Origin: Rosellinia necatrix
Lineage: Eukaryota > Ascomycota > Sordariomycetes > Xylariales > Xylariaceae
Direction of reading: 5' to 3'
DNA length: 64,000 nucleotides
Assembly: GCA_021209875.1 (NCBI GenBank)
Contig: JAGYVD010000001.1
Location: forward strand, 4,960,001 to 5,024,000
Each line of letters opens with the position of its first letter. Position 1 is the first letter of the stretch. Under the pieces are notes generated by a model that was given only the letters and a program-made list of their open reading frames with translations, was not told the origin of the DNA and did not search any database. Both the position numbers and the translations under genes were made by a program. This document shows, piece after piece, positions 1-11,730 of this stretch.

Positions 1-464
1 AGATACAGAATGGTGTATAAAAAACTACACCCCTTGGCTTGATGCTCATTACCTCATCGGTTCTCAACCGGCAATAAACGGCCCCCCGGCGTTATTGCTA
101 AACACCGGCGAGAGGTGCATATGGCATCTGCACACTGCTTATGGGCTGCCCCGGCCCGCGGTATGACTTTCAACCATTTTGCTCCACTTCGAGGACGATC
201 ACCATAAGGAGGCTGCATGTGCGGACTGAGAATACGCTGACGCCACGGCTGGAAGTAAGTCTACCACCGTACGAGATGAATCGAATGGGCGTCGATGTCG
301 CGCTAGAGGAATATAAAATGAAGTATATAAGAACGGGTGATCCGCTGCTGGCTTTTGGCGAGAGTCATCGATTATTCGTGTTATTCACAGCATTTAATCT
401 ATTCTTCCGACCCGACGCCTCCCTCTATTCCTTCAATTTAAATCTTATAACCCTATAATTCAAC
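1..464. other. Upstream region of the aldo/keto reductase gene
   Basis: No gene is supported here. An open frame of about 105 codons (141-458) has no recognisable composition or domain and stops just before the reductase start. The stretch nearest the gene is AT-rich with pyrimidine-rich segments, as expected for a fungal promoter and 5' leader. Confidence 0.5.
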
Positions 465-1681
465 ATGGCTTCATCAGAGCCAACTCCCGTCCGCCAGATC
501 GGCCAAGACGGCCCCAAGATCCCCGCGGTCGGGTTCGGCCTGATGGGCTTCAGCATCGGCTATGGTGCGGCCGAGTACGTGAATCAACCCTTCTGATACT
601 TACCCCTGTGAAAAAAAAAAAAAAAAAGATACTCTGTTCTAACATTTTCTTCTTTCGTCGCACGTCAGGGCCGATGAAGAGCGCTTCAAGCTGCTGGACC
701 GGGCCTGGGAGCTCGGCTGCACGAACTGGGACACGGCGGACGCGTACGGCGACAGCGAGGCGATGATCGGCAAGTGGCTCGCGCGGCACCCGGAGCGTCG
801 CGCGGGCCTCTTCCTCGCGACCAAGTTCGGCCTGCGCCCCGACGACGGCAGCAGCAGCACCAGCGGGCTCGTCATCGACTCGTCGCCCGAGTACTGCCGG
901 GCGTGCATCGACGCCAGCCTGGCGCGCCTGGGCGTCGACCAGGTCGACCTGTACTACATGCACCGAGCGGACCCGTCCGTGCCGATCGAGAAGACCGTGG
1001 GCGCCATGAAAGAGCTCGTCGAGTAAGTCCCCCCCTTTTCCCTTTTCCCCGGTTATCCAATATTGGTATTCTAAACCCCCCCTTCCCCCGCGCGCGCACA
1101 GCTCAGGCAAGGTGAAGTACCTCGGGCTCTCGGAGGTGTCGGCGGCGACGCTGCGGCGCGCGCACGCGGTGCACCCGATCGCGGCGGTGCAGGTGGAGTA
1201 CAACCCGTGGACGCTCGACGTGGAAGAGGAAGGGGCGGGCGGGCTGCTCGCGGCGTGCCGGGAGCTCGGCGTGTCCGTGTTCGCGTACTCGCCGCTCGGG
1301 CGGGGGATCATGACGGGCCGGTACCGGTCGGCCGCGGACTTCGGACCCGGGGACGCCCGCGCCGGCCTCCCGCGCTTTCAGGGCGACAACTTCGCCCGCA
1401 ATCTGGCCCTCGTCGACCGCTTCGCCGAGGTCGCCCGCCGCAAGGGGTGCACGCCCGGCCAGCTCGTGCTCGCCTGGCTGCTCGCGCAGGGCCCCGACGT
1501 CTTCGTCATCCCCGGCACGAAGAAGCGCCCCTACCTGGAGGAGAACTTCGCCGCCGCCCACGTCGACCTGTCGGCCGAGGAGGAGCGGTCGCTGCGCGCC
1601 CTGGTCGAGGAGGCCGGCGTCGGCGGGGACCGGGGCGCCATCTTTGGCGCTTTTATTGATACTGTTCCTTTGGACGGCTGA
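465..1681 (+). CDS. Aldo/keto reductase (NADPH-dependent, YakC/pyridoxal-reductase-like)
   Basis: Predicted cytosolic NAD(P)H-dependent oxidoreductase of the aldo/keto reductase superfamily, TIM-barrel type, reducing aldehydes or ketones; the substrate is unknown. Three exons fit: 465-574, 669-1022 and 1102-1681, giving 347 residues, with introns of 94 and 79 nt and consistent phases. The catalytic tetrad is visible: Asp58 and Tyr63 in NWDTADAYG, Lys89 in ATKFG and His135 in YYMHR. The later segments [16 protein letters not shown] and a C-terminal PGTKK cofactor-binding region match the family. The ATG at 465 heads an N-terminal GFGLMGFS strand, which supports this start. The coding sequence is very rich in G and C at third positions compared with TAM41 next door. 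It converges with TAM41. The family is certain; the physiological substrate is not. Confidence 0.92.
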
Positions 1682-2810
1682 GGAGGCCGTATTTTAGTTG
1701 GTTGGTCTATGGGATGTGTACAAGGGATAAAGGAGGCTACGAATCTCGAAAAATGATTATGAAACACGAGATAGGACCCTAAACATTCGTGGGTCGGTGT
1801 ATGAATAGAACGCTGAGATCATATTAATTTCTGCATGTCGCTGCTATTTTGACACACAGCAGAGCATTTTCCTCTTCCCACTGCCCTTTATTGACAATTG
1901 TTCGAAAACTCTAGCCCCAATGGTCTCGAGCTATTCTTTACGCCAAGTTATCACCCGGGATTGATACGCGGTGATAAATAGAGTGCCACTTTTGAAGTGT
2001 TGAAGGGGTGTGAACGCCTAGGACTACGGAGAGGCTAACAGAAAGAGAGATGTTAGTCAGGCACAGCATTGCTTACGCGATCTCGCCTGTTCTATATGGG
2101 GATCAAGGCCCGAGACATGCCTAGTTGACCGATGCGGGCCCTAGACCGCCTCGATGCTGCTACTGTCGGCATGGCATTAAATTTGTCAGAAAATATTTGG
2201 GAGTTACTCTCTGGGCGCGAAACGGACTCCTACGATGGCCGCCTTTGAGCTCTCTTGATTACTCCCATGTTACTGGATATCAGTGTTATGACCCCACGAA
2301 GGGAACAAAGTCGAACGTAATTGGACGCACTAGGTAGGATGTGAGACCCCTATTCATACATTATTTTTACCGTATTTACAAGTTATATCATAAAAGGGGC
2401 ACCCATATAACTTTTCTATCCTTACAAGTTCTATGCATCGTGAGCATGTCTCCGCCTAGCATCATGTGTGCGCGAAGATATAGCGACTTCCAGGCCGCTC
2501 GCCCATCATGTCTATCGATAAAACGTGATAAAAATCTATCCGAACCCATGCCACCTATATGGCCTACACACCATGCTATCCCTGTAGACTCGGAAAATAA
2601 CCAAGGCGTAGGAAAGCGCGGCGAGTTGTGAAGAGCTTCTAGGACCGCCGCATTGTCGAGCATAATGTTTTCATTACGAGGCATGCTACATTTCGTCGGT
2701 ATTTAGCCGAGCAGGCCGCACTAGCCTGGAGCCTAGATATACACCTACCCTTGTTCCACAGTATGGTGGGTGTAAGGTAGTTGGAGATATCGTCAAGCTT
2801 AGTACTTAGC
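1682..2810. other. Gene-free gap between convergent genes
   Basis: About 1.1 kb between the 3' ends of the reductase and TAM41. Composition is mixed and several short open frames occur on both strands, but none shows recognisable protein features or plausible splice structure. I see no repeat or RNA gene. Confidence 0.5.
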
Positions 2811-4454
2811 TCAGGTTTCTTGTTTATCTTTGCTTCCTTGGCGGTATTTATCAAGCTTTTCTCCGAGATATCGGAATCCGCGAGAAAATCCCGCAGTAAC
2901 AAAGCTTTTTAGGCTCTGACTCGTGCTCGGCCAGGAGATAGTCTTCTTGATAACACTCCGAATAGTGTCTCGGAGTTCCTCGGGGGGCTGTTGTACTATG
3001 CGCTGCTCAAACTGGCCGCCTTGTTGTCGTTTGAATGATCCTTTATTTTCGTTCTTGCTTTCCTCCATCATCTTATTAAATTCGAGCTGCGGAATTTGGA
3101 ATTTCTTTTGGTACTCAAAGTAGAATTTTGACCGAAAAGACTTAGGCAATCGCCTCACCATATTGCCACGTTTCACGGGATCCATATCTTGCTCCAGTTT
3201 TAATACAGCATCGGTATTGGCGATCCAGTCGGCATCACTGCATAAGGGGTCATTGAAGACGACGTTGGGGAGCGACTCGATGAGAGGCGCATAGAGCCGG
3301 CGGAAGTTCAACATATTATTGGTCACAATGTTGGAAACTTTATTTGGATTTTCTGTCGGTAATGCCATGCGGGGGTCGCCGAGATAACTTATACCGGCAA
3401 TAGTAGCGTATAGCTCTTTTTCGGTGAAAGTTGGAGGCAGCAGGAGGAGAGAGGTCCTTAGTGCCGATAGAAGATTAATTTGATTCGCAAGCCGAACACG
3501 GGGATCGTCGCGAAGGATTTTGACAGGCTTATGAAGACGGCCCGCCAGATACAAAGTATCCCATTCGCTAAGATCCCGGCATAACGTATCAAGATTCACA
3601 ACTCCGTATTTGATCTGAACGCCCTCAACAGTAACGTAGGGGTTAAAGTACACGCCAGCACCCCATTTATCTTGAACGTATGAGACGGCGCCGGAACCGA
3701 GCGAGCCAAGGGCCGAGTAGTGATCGCGATGTTGGCCGAGATTTAGCGAGTGCCAATGTTGAGTATACGAGACACCAAATATAAAGTCAATCATCTTTGG
3801 CGAGCCGTTCTGGGCCTTTTGAACTGCGATAGGGGCCCTGGGATGAACAGACTTTGTCTCGGCATCGGTCGCAGCACCCGCCTTGGATTGTGGGAAAACA
3901 CCAGAGCCATAGGCGAAGGCGTAACGAATGGGCGCTCTGAATTTCCATAGCAGCTGGCGAAGGACCTCTTTAAACTCCCGGTCGATGATCATGTGCTGAT
4001 TCACCCCGAAATTCTCATATGGAAGTTGCGTGAACTTTTCAATGTCAAAATTCGGCTTTTCTTCCCAATCGTACTCGGACTGGTCCGTAACTGACGACGG
4101 ACTGGAGGAGGAACTGCTGGGTGTTTGTGAATGAGGCTCGTCCGGCGAATTCGCGGCAGCGGTGGCAGAATCGGATGCAGAATCGGATGCCGACTCCTCT
4201 CGACGAGCAGCACTGGCCCCATCGTTTGACGGCTCTTTCGACGGTCCCGAGGCGAATGTGCGAGGTGAGGGTGCGAAAACAGGAGGGCGCCTTACGGCGT
4301 TCGGTGGGGTTGTCGAAGCTCGTAAATAGGAACGGGTGTGGTATGGCCGCAGAGTCCGCACGCGGGTGGTGGCGGTAATCATGTGCAACAAAACACCACG
4401 ACCACCCACGAAGCCAGCATTGCTTATGTTGGTACGAAGTGGGCGTAGGGCCAT
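2811..4454 (-). CDS. TAM41: Mitochondrial phosphatidate cytidylyltransferase Tam41
   Basis: Tam41/Mmp37 makes CDP-diacylglycerol from phosphatidic acid and CTP on the matrix side of the inner mitochondrial membrane, the first step toward phosphatidylglycerol and cardiolipin. The gene is one uninterrupted frame of 547 codons. Residues 1-70 are rich in Arg, Ser and Thr and lack acidic residues, as in a presequence. A low-complexity Ser/Asp linker (about 70-125) follows. The conserved core begins near 145 with the nucleotidyltransferase signature FAYGSGVF (about 180-187) and continues through KMIDFIFGV, a long YSALGSLG/GAGVYFNP segment and LGDPRMALPTENPNKV. The C-terminus (TAGFSRGFRYLGEKL) matches the family, so there is no sign of truncation. 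The ATG at 4454 is the first in frame before the presequence. It is divergent from MAD1. Confidence 0.95.
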   Translation of the reverse strand: MALRPLRTNISNAGFVGGRGVLLHMITATTRVRTLRPYHTRSYLRASTTPPNAVRRPPVFAPSPRTFASGPSKEPSNDGASAARREESASDSASDSATAAANSPDEPHSQTPSSSSSSPSSVTDQSEYDWEEKPNFDIEKFTQLPYENFGVNQHMIIDREFKEVLRQLLWKFRAPIRYAFAYGSGVFPQSKAGAATDAETKSVHPRAPIAVQKAQNGSPKMIDFIFGVSYTQHWHSLNLGQHRDHYSALGSLGSGAVSYVQDKWGAGVYFNPYVTVEGVQIKYGVVNLDTLCRDLSEWDTLYLAGRLHKPVKILRDDPRVRLANQINLLSALRTSLLLLPPTFTEKELYATIAGISYLGDPRMALPTENPNKVSNIVTNNMLNFRRLYAPLIESLPNVVFNDPLCSDADWIANTDAVLKLEQDMDPVKRGNMVRRLPKSFRSKFYFEYQKKFQIPQLEFNKMMEESKNENKGSFKRQQGGQFEQRIVQQPPEELRDTIRSVIKKTISWPSTSQSLKSFVTAGFSRGFRYLGEKLDKYRQGSKDKQET

Positions 4455-5472
4455 GACGAGGGGTTTCGGGGCTTCCCCCGACGGCTTTTGGCGGGCGAAG
4501 AACGAACAGGCGGAGACTATGGTCTGTTGGAGGCGTCTGGGAAGAAGGCACAGCCGATGCCGTGGGTGCTGTTACGGTGACTGAGGAGCCATGTGCCTTC
4601 TGTAGCTAGCCCTCGGTGTAAGTGAAAGTGGAAGGAAGGGTTCAGGAAATGGCCCGAGGATGTAAGCGTCGATGGTTGGGGCCCGGCGTTTTTGACGTAG
4701 TTTGTATAGTGCACCTACCCAGGTTAGGCTAGGGAGCTCGACAAAGGTGCGTCGACATAGCGTAGTGCAGTGCAGCCCACATGGATGCAAGGATGGTCCA
4801 GATCGCAATTGCATCGCTAAGAAAAAAGCCGAAGGTGGAACAATGCCAGCCAACCATGACAGGCTTGCTGGGGTCTGGACCCAGAGAATGTGGTGACAGC
4901 CGTGTTGGCAAGATGTCACGCTAAGCCGCGTGAGGAAGCGATGTAGATGCCGTTTGTATGTTCAAGGCCAAATGGCATGTTACAAACTAGGTACTTGTAC
5001 GAAGAAACTAAACTGATCTTTAAGACATCCATTGCTTCCTTAATTTACTATTGACGTTATAGCCCCGGAAACCCATATTGACAAGTATTTGAGTATTAGC
5101 CCTATAAAGATCTAGTTATGCAAGTCCATAACCTTTGCAAAGAAGAGACATAGATAAATACTGCAAGCAAGTTAAAACCGGAGAGGTATCTCGCCTATGC
5201 AGGTAGGTACGTACGTGTCCAATCAGGGTGCCGGACATGATGGTTTAGGCTAGCGCAGAGATAGACGATAGGCTGCCGCAAGCAAACTTCAACCAAAACA
5301 ATGAATCCCCTTCTAAAAACATAGACTAGCCCTGTTTAGGTTAGCCCAATCGACAGACTTGGTGTTGTTATCTGCAATAACATGAAGCTCAACTTTCGCG
5401 CAAACTGTCTCACTACATAAATGCCCCGTCACATGAGGCCGTAATTGAATGTGTCTATAAGAAGAAGTCTCA
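4455..5472. other. Divergent promoter region, TAM41 / MAD1
   Basis: About 1 kb between two divergent starts. Open frames here look like chance. The part near MAD1 contains tandem TAGGTA/TACGTA steps (about 5201-5217), one member of the motif that recurs across the window. No RNA gene is recognised. Confidence 0.5.
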
Positions 5473-7840
5473 ATGTCGGGCCGCTTGCGCAAGAGCGGCG
5501 GGAGCAGCACGCTACCAAGGCCACATAGCTCCCTCAGAGACTCGCGAGTAAGTAAACAAACATGATGATGCCGATGAAGCAAAACTCGAAAAACGGACCG
5601 TCCTCCTGACACAGTCGTTCGTCATATTCCAGATCGCAGCGTTCCGTGGGTTGCAGAGCGCACAGCCGGCTTACGATTTCATCACCGGTGCCGAGCGCCC
5701 ATCGTCTGCCCACCATGCAAGGACGCCTTCGCGCCAGAGCCGCGAGCGCGGTGAGTCGCTACGCGCCACCTCGCGTGAGAGCTCCAAGGAGAACCTTGCA
5801 CCGCCCGATGCCGAGGAGTACGAGACCCAGCGGAAATGCATAGAGGAGCTAAAGGCCGAATTGGCCACCATGCGATACCGGATCGAGACCACCGAGCAAG
5901 AGAAGGAGATGCTGATGCTCCAGCACGAAAACGAGATCCGCGAGATTCAGCGCAAGGCCGAGGATGATTTCAATCAGAAGCAGGCGGCCGAGGGCGAAAA
6001 AAGCAGAGCACAACGCCAATACGAATCGATGCAAGAAGAGCTACAACATGTCAAAGAGAATTCCGCCCAGGAGGCTGCCGAACTCGACAAGAGACTACGG
6101 GAGGCCCAAGAAGAGGGACGGTTACTCAAGGAACAACTGGAGGACCTGTCTGTTGCCAAGGAAGAGGGGGAGCGACTGAACCAGAGACGAGCGAATGAGG
6201 TTGAGGCACAATTGTCGGATCTACAGCAAACCATCCAGGAGCTAGAACACGATGCCCAGACGCGCGATTCGCTATTAAGCGCTGCACAAGAGCAGTTGTC
6301 CGAAAAAGATAGAGTCGTGGGTGATTTGGAGGCGGACGTAATACGGTTAAAGGCTCAGACGGGCGACGCCGAGACGATTGCCATAATTCGCCGGGAACTG
6401 AGCGACCAGGTGCAACATATACGGTCGCTCGAGGCCAAGACATCGAAACAACACGCCGAACTAGTCCATCTACGCCAAATTCATAAAGCCGTTGAGATTG
6501 TTGAAGAGGAAAAACGCTCACTGCAAAGAAGGGTTGATGCCATGGAAGCCCTAGAAACAGAACTCAACGAGACTCGCATCCAGAAGCAACGGCTAGAGGA
6601 CGAGCGGTTAGCTTGGACGGCTTTTCTACAGAACGCTAGCGCAGAGGATGGAGTTATGGAGTTGGATTCCCCCGAGGCTGTCGCTCGCGCACTCGTCGAA
6701 GAGCGTTATAACTCAGCCTCGCTCATGGAGAAGCTGGGAGAAATACAGCCCCAGATTGCTGAACGGGATGAAATGATCAAGTCGTTAGAGTCAGAGAAGA
6801 AGAATTTGACAACCCAGCTTGAGAAGGCGAAAACGGGCGGCGCCCCCGTCACCGCCAGCAAATCTCAGGCGCGGCTAGAGAGGCAACGCGCTCTGGCTAC
6901 GAAGGAAATCGAATACCTCCGGGCCCAGCTGAAGACTTTCGACGTGGAAGATGAGACGTTCGACACCGGCAGCTTCGACCAGCAAAAGGCTGACCGTATC
7001 TCCGAGCTCGAGAAACTCATCGACACGTACAAGGAGGAAATCCAAACCCTGCATAAAGAGCTATCCACGGCAGAGTCCACCGGAACCCTGGAGCCCGCCG
7101 TCGGGTCAAAACGAAGTCATGCAGACGAAACAGAGAACGAGCAACTCGGCGAACTAAACCGCAAACGCCGCAAGCTAGCGGACGACCTCTCCAAGCTTCA
7201 ATCGGCACACCAGCTCCTGCAGAAGGAGCACGAGGTCACACGGTCGCGGCTCAGAGCCGCCGAGTCGGCCAACAAGACCCGGATCCTCTCCCTGCGCTCG
7301 AACCCGACCTCGAAATTCGAGGCGATCAAGACCGCCACACTAGCGGCGCTCAAGCAGGAGAACCAGGAGCTGCTGGCGCAGCTCTCGCGGGAGGCGCGAC
7401 GCAGCCCCAAGGGGCTGGCGCTGATCCCGGCGTCGCAGCTCGCGGCGGCGCGGCGCGAGACGGAGGAGGCGCAGCGCGAGACGGCGTCGGCGCAGAAGAC
7501 GGCGCGGCGCCTCAAGGAGGTCTGGGCGGCCAAGTCGCAGGAGTTCAAGGAGGCCATCTTCAGCACCCTCGGCTGGACCGTCACCTTCATCCCCAACGGC
7601 AAGATGCGCGTCGAGTCCCTTTACCTGCCCTCGGCCTCCGCGGACGAGCACGAGAACAGCATCGTCTTCGACGGCGAGCGCGGCACCATGAAGGTCTCCG
7701 GCGGGCCCCAGTCCCCCTTCGCCCGCCGCATCGCCGACCAGATCCAGTTCTGGGTCCGCGACAAGGGCTGCATCCCCGGCTTCCTCGCCGCCCTCACCCT
7801 CGAGTTCTACGAGGAGCACTCCCGCGCCGCCGGCTCGTAG
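5473..7840 (+). CDS. MAD1: Spindle assembly checkpoint protein Mad1
   Basis: Mad1 is the kinetochore and nuclear-pore scaffold that binds Mad2 and drives formation of the anaphase inhibitor when chromosomes are unattached. The long frame from 5552 lacks an ATG before its conserved start, so I add a first exon 5473-5547 (25 codons, ATG at 5473), a GTAAGT intron 5548-5632, and a second exon 5633-7840, giving about 760 residues. Most of the protein is charged coiled coil (about 70-570). A Mad2-interaction motif RILSLRSNPTS starts near residue 575, and the Bub1-binding RLK sequence is near 651. The final 110 residues form the globular Mad1 C-terminal domain (LGWTVTFIPNGKMRVESLY). Two other AG sites, giving exon starts at 5615 and 5657, are also in frame, so the acceptor is uncertain. 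The gene converges with SYP1. Confidence 0.93.
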
Positions 7841-8776
7841 GTTCATATTTTACAAATACGCACACACACACACACACACATACCCCTTCTCGAACGAATA
7901 AGGGTTTACCTCGGTCTTTTTTCTTTCTTTTTTTTTCCTTTTTTAGCTGGTGACGGTGGTGGTTTAGAAGATTATGGGACTGGCTGTATCGTATGCTATG
8001 TATGTACAACGGCGTTCTTAAGGGGGCAGTCAAGATGATGCACCGCAGCGTGGCTTATCTGAGCTTTATTTATGGTTCATCGTGCGACAACCTGATGGGC
8101 TGGACATGGTGATTTTCCCTGGGCGATAGGTAATTGATACCTCTATTGATAGCTAGCTCGGCACAAATGAAAAATTTTGAAGTTGTGATGCCGAAAAGAG
8201 CATACTCTATCCAGACTACCTGCCCTACCTCCAACTCCCAATGTTTACGAATGATTTGTTTTTATGTGGTATCAAACAGATACACTCATGCTAGCGCGAA
8301 TATAAGCCACAGAGGAGCAAATACAGCAATTATAGCCCAACTAACCCAGTTCCCTAGCATCTGCATCTTCCCTCCCTGAGAATATGGCAACCAGTAGCAG
8401 TGTTGGCGATGAAACTAACAATGGCTTGGCCAATCCGGTCTCGTGGTGTCAGTTAAGTGACACTATGATCAAATAAGCTGTGGAGACTACTTATGTACGA
8501 TAGTTTTGATGGAATCCATCAGGAATTGTAACAGGCAAGGGGAAAAAATAGTCAAGTCGCTTAGGGAATCAATGGGCGTTACAAAATGAGAGCCAACGAG
8601 TGCGTCATAATCAAGCGCGAGAGAAAAACAAAAACAAGGCGGGAAAAAAAAAAAAAAAAAAAAAGACAAAGGAACCAGAATTGTTTTTCCCAGAATGCTT
8701 TGAGTCCGGATATCGAGTACACTCTTCCCTACATGCAATTCCCCTCTCCCCTTCTGTATCTCACAAATTGTCCCGA
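7841..8776. other. Convergent 3' region with simple repeats
   Basis: This 0.9 kb separates the 3' ends of MAD1 and SYP1. It holds a (CA)n run at 7859-7881, a T-rich stretch near 7917-7945 and an A tract at 8644-8664. No coding features are credible. Confidence 0.6.
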
Positions 8777-11609
8777 TTAGGGACTTGGTTTCGCTTCATA
8801 TCTTCCACTTAATAGCCTTCGTACCGCCGGGACGTCGACCCATTTGCTTTCTAGAGCGGATGACTCAACGTCCGCAAAGGGGTCGTCATCAATTGTATCG
8901 GTTTCCTTCTTGCCTTCTTCAAACTTAGAGAGGGATATCGTTTGACTTGCCTCGAAATCTGTGGGAGGAGTGAACTCCCACCGAGCCTCGATATTGCCTG
9001 GCTGCGGCTCGGCGCCTTGTTCTCCTACAATACGGCAGACAACTTTCTGCCAGTCTGCATTCGGAGATAATGTAACCTCGCCCAGTCGCCAGTATACCAG
9101 ATGTTTATCCTTCAGGTGAGTTCCAGAAGGCTTAGTCTGGGCACCCGAAGCTCTGCCTTCGTACGATGCAAAGATGACGAGATTGTGGAGTTGTATGGGC
9201 AAGTTTTTGGCTGCGTAGCTGAACGATGGATTGAGTTTATACTGTAACAAAAGGCCAAGTTTGTCGCCCTGAGGCTTCCACGTGGGGTTGAGCAAGATAG
9301 GAACATGCTCGCTCAATGGCGCATTTACATCAGTATGTAATTTGTATGAGAAACCAATGTGAGTATTCTGGATGTGGGAGGTATCCAGAGTGAATTGATC
9401 CGGATGTTCGGAGTTATTGGAGACGAAAATCCGATTAGGGCCGATGGAGTCGAGCAGGGAGAAATTATTGACCCGAATCGATAGATGTGCTGTGAAGGAG
9501 TTAGCAACTGCAATCGGATATAGTAGACGCTTTGTAATAAACTCACATGGTGGGCTAGCATCATCACCGGCATTGAAAGCCAGCGCAATTTCGCCGTTGA
9601 CTTTCACAGATTTAACAACGCCATTCTCAAATGTAGCTGACACAGTTTCCATCAGGGATGAGTTTAATCCTGGTTGGTGCATTTCCGGATGCTTTGCTTG
9701 AACAACACTGCTTAGTGAGTTGGCAGATCGAATAGATTGAGTGTCAGACGTTCCTGCGACACTAGATTCAGAAGCCAAAGTTGACATGCCCGTAGCCCTG
9801 GAGAATATTGTTGGCATAGGGGGTGTTACGATAGTGCTAGCAGCATTTTCGGGCATGGCGCCGTGCAGATAGATGGTGTTTCGCACATCTCTACGACCCC
9901 TAACAGTGCCCATTCTTCGGGCTGGCGCTCCCATTGCGGATAGACTGTGTGCAACGTTTGACAGTGCCGCCTTTTTAGCTTCCTCATCTTCTTCGGCCAC
10001 TGGTTCCTTTTGGATGCTCAGCTTGAATGCATGCTCGATATCTTGACTGGCTGCCTCTTTTTGGGCTTGCGATATGGGATCATTCGAATATGTTGGCATA
10101 CTAAAACCCTCTGCGTCTTTCTCAGGCTCTCTGTGGGACGGTGGAGGACCTGGAGGGGGAGGCACGTCTAGCACATCAAGGGCACCACTGTTTCCATTCA
10201 CTTGAGACGTGGTGGTTGTCCCCGTCGTTGGCCGAATTACGTCGGCTGAATTAACACTTCCCATGCCGTTGGTGCCATCGTGGCTAATCTTCTCCTTGGC
10301 TTCGGAAGTACGGAAAGCCTCGTTCGAGGCACTATCAGGATCCTCTGGTAATGCGCCTAGCCGGTTGGTTGAGTCTCCCAGATTGCTTGAAGATGCTCTT
10401 GGAGACAAGCCATGGCTGCTCTTTGTGTTTCTCCCAAAAGGACCTTTTGCCGGCGACAGCGGACCAAACCCACCGTGAATGCTCTGACGGCGCCGCCCGA
10501 GCATGGTGCCAATGCGACTTCGCAACTTGTTCTCAGGTGGCCCTTCCTTAGGTCCTGAATAATCACTGCGGTCATCTTCTGTCGACATGGGGATGCTCGG
10601 TGAAGCCGCACCCGACACGTTTGGCCCACTAGTGCTGGGCGATTGTCGCATGGATGTTGCTCGCTTCTCTAACTTTGACCGTCCTGTAGTCACTTTGGAG
10701 ACAAAGTGTTGGATCTCATTTGCGGTGTTATAGTCAAGCAAGCTATTCAGAACGGTTTCGGCGCCGCCCTGGAGTTTCTGGGCTTGTTCCCCTTCAAAGG
10801 TGCCATACTGGGTTAAACAGTCGCGTAATTGGTTCATGCGACTCTCGTCTAGAGCCTGGAGGGTCTCGAAGACGAAGGGGGCTTGTGATTTCCACTGGTT
10901 AGTAGCAGATTCAAGCTTGTTTGTAGCCATTTCGACCTTCTGAGCACTGGCTTTGCCGGCTTTCTTAGTCAACCTGTCTGACTTTTCCTGTGCCTCCTCT
11001 AGCTCTCTGGCCACCTTTTGAAGATTCCCTTGTATTGTTTGGACGTTTTGCATCTCCTTCTTGGTTTCGAACATGCGAAGCGGCGCCTCGACTTCCCTTT
11101 CGATATGTGTGGCAAAGGTATGATGGGATGCTGCGACGGATTCGACTGACTGGATCATCTTTTCCCACTGTGCCTGGAAGCTCCTTCGAGACTGTCAGTG
11201 ATCTACACGCCATCTGCGCCACGGCGTCCATGATTTCGGCAGGCTTACCCGAGCTCTGATTGTGTATTGGGGACGCGGAATTGGGCTAATCGTCGCAGTG
11301 CCTGTGCATATTGTTCCTCGGCCCTCCGGCGTTCCTGAGTACCGATCAGCTCCGGTCATACATCATCTCGAGTATAGTCAAGGTCCTGTATCGCACCTGC
11401 AGCCAGTCGGCGATCTCATTATTGAGCTTGGTTATGCGTTTAACACGATCGTTCAGGGCGACAACGGCTTGGCCAGGCTGGAGGTAGTCCTAGAGAACGG
11501 GCAGGTTAGCGATGCGCGCGCACATGACGGCGGCAGGTGCATGTGCGCCGATGCGATCAGGGCAGCTTACCAGCAGGCCAGGATACTCGGATCTGGAGAG
11601 GCCATCCAT
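8777..11609 (-). CDS. SYP1: Muniscin-type F-BAR endocytic adaptor Syp1
   Basis: Syp1/FCHo proteins bend membrane and recruit cargo at early clathrin-coated endocytic sites and affect septin and polarity organisation. Five exons on the minus strand fit: 11609-11571 (MDGLSRSEYPGLL), 11489-11397, 11334-11249, 11183-9547 and 9489-8777, total 855 residues. The first exons give the start of the F-BAR domain (DYLQPGQAVVALNDRVKRI; RRRAEEQYAQALRRLAQFRV), which continues as a helical coil to about residue 230. A disordered Ser/Pro-rich linker follows, including a proline run near VPPPPGPPP. The C-terminal third is the mu-homology domain. The intron 9546-9490 is exactly 57 nt and has no stop, so the frame reads through it; splicing restores the expected GDDASPSHLSIRV strand. 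Exon 4 uses an AAG acceptor. It diverges from the kinase gene. Confidence 0.92.
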
Positions 11610-11680
11610 GGCGGGCGGGCAGGGTCGAGCACGCGGGTTACGCAGGCGTAGGGTTATATGTCGTAGACGTCGCTCGGAAT

Positions 11681-11730
11681 GAAGAAGAAGAGGAGGAGGA
11701 GGAGGAGGAGGAGGAGGAGAAGGAAGAGGG
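11681..11730. repeat. (GAR)n purine trinucleotide repeat
   Basis: About 50 bases of GAA/GAG triplets lie roughly 75-120 bases upstream of the SYP1 start codon, probably within its 5' leader or core promoter. Read on the SYP1 strand this is a pyrimidine CTC/TTC tract, which is common in fungal promoters. Confidence 0.85.

Noticed and set aside
7340..7846. Long antisense frame across the 3' end of MAD1
   Set aside because: It is a shadow of the GC-rich MAD1 coding strand, as are similar frames opposite the reductase, PPX1 and ARC1.
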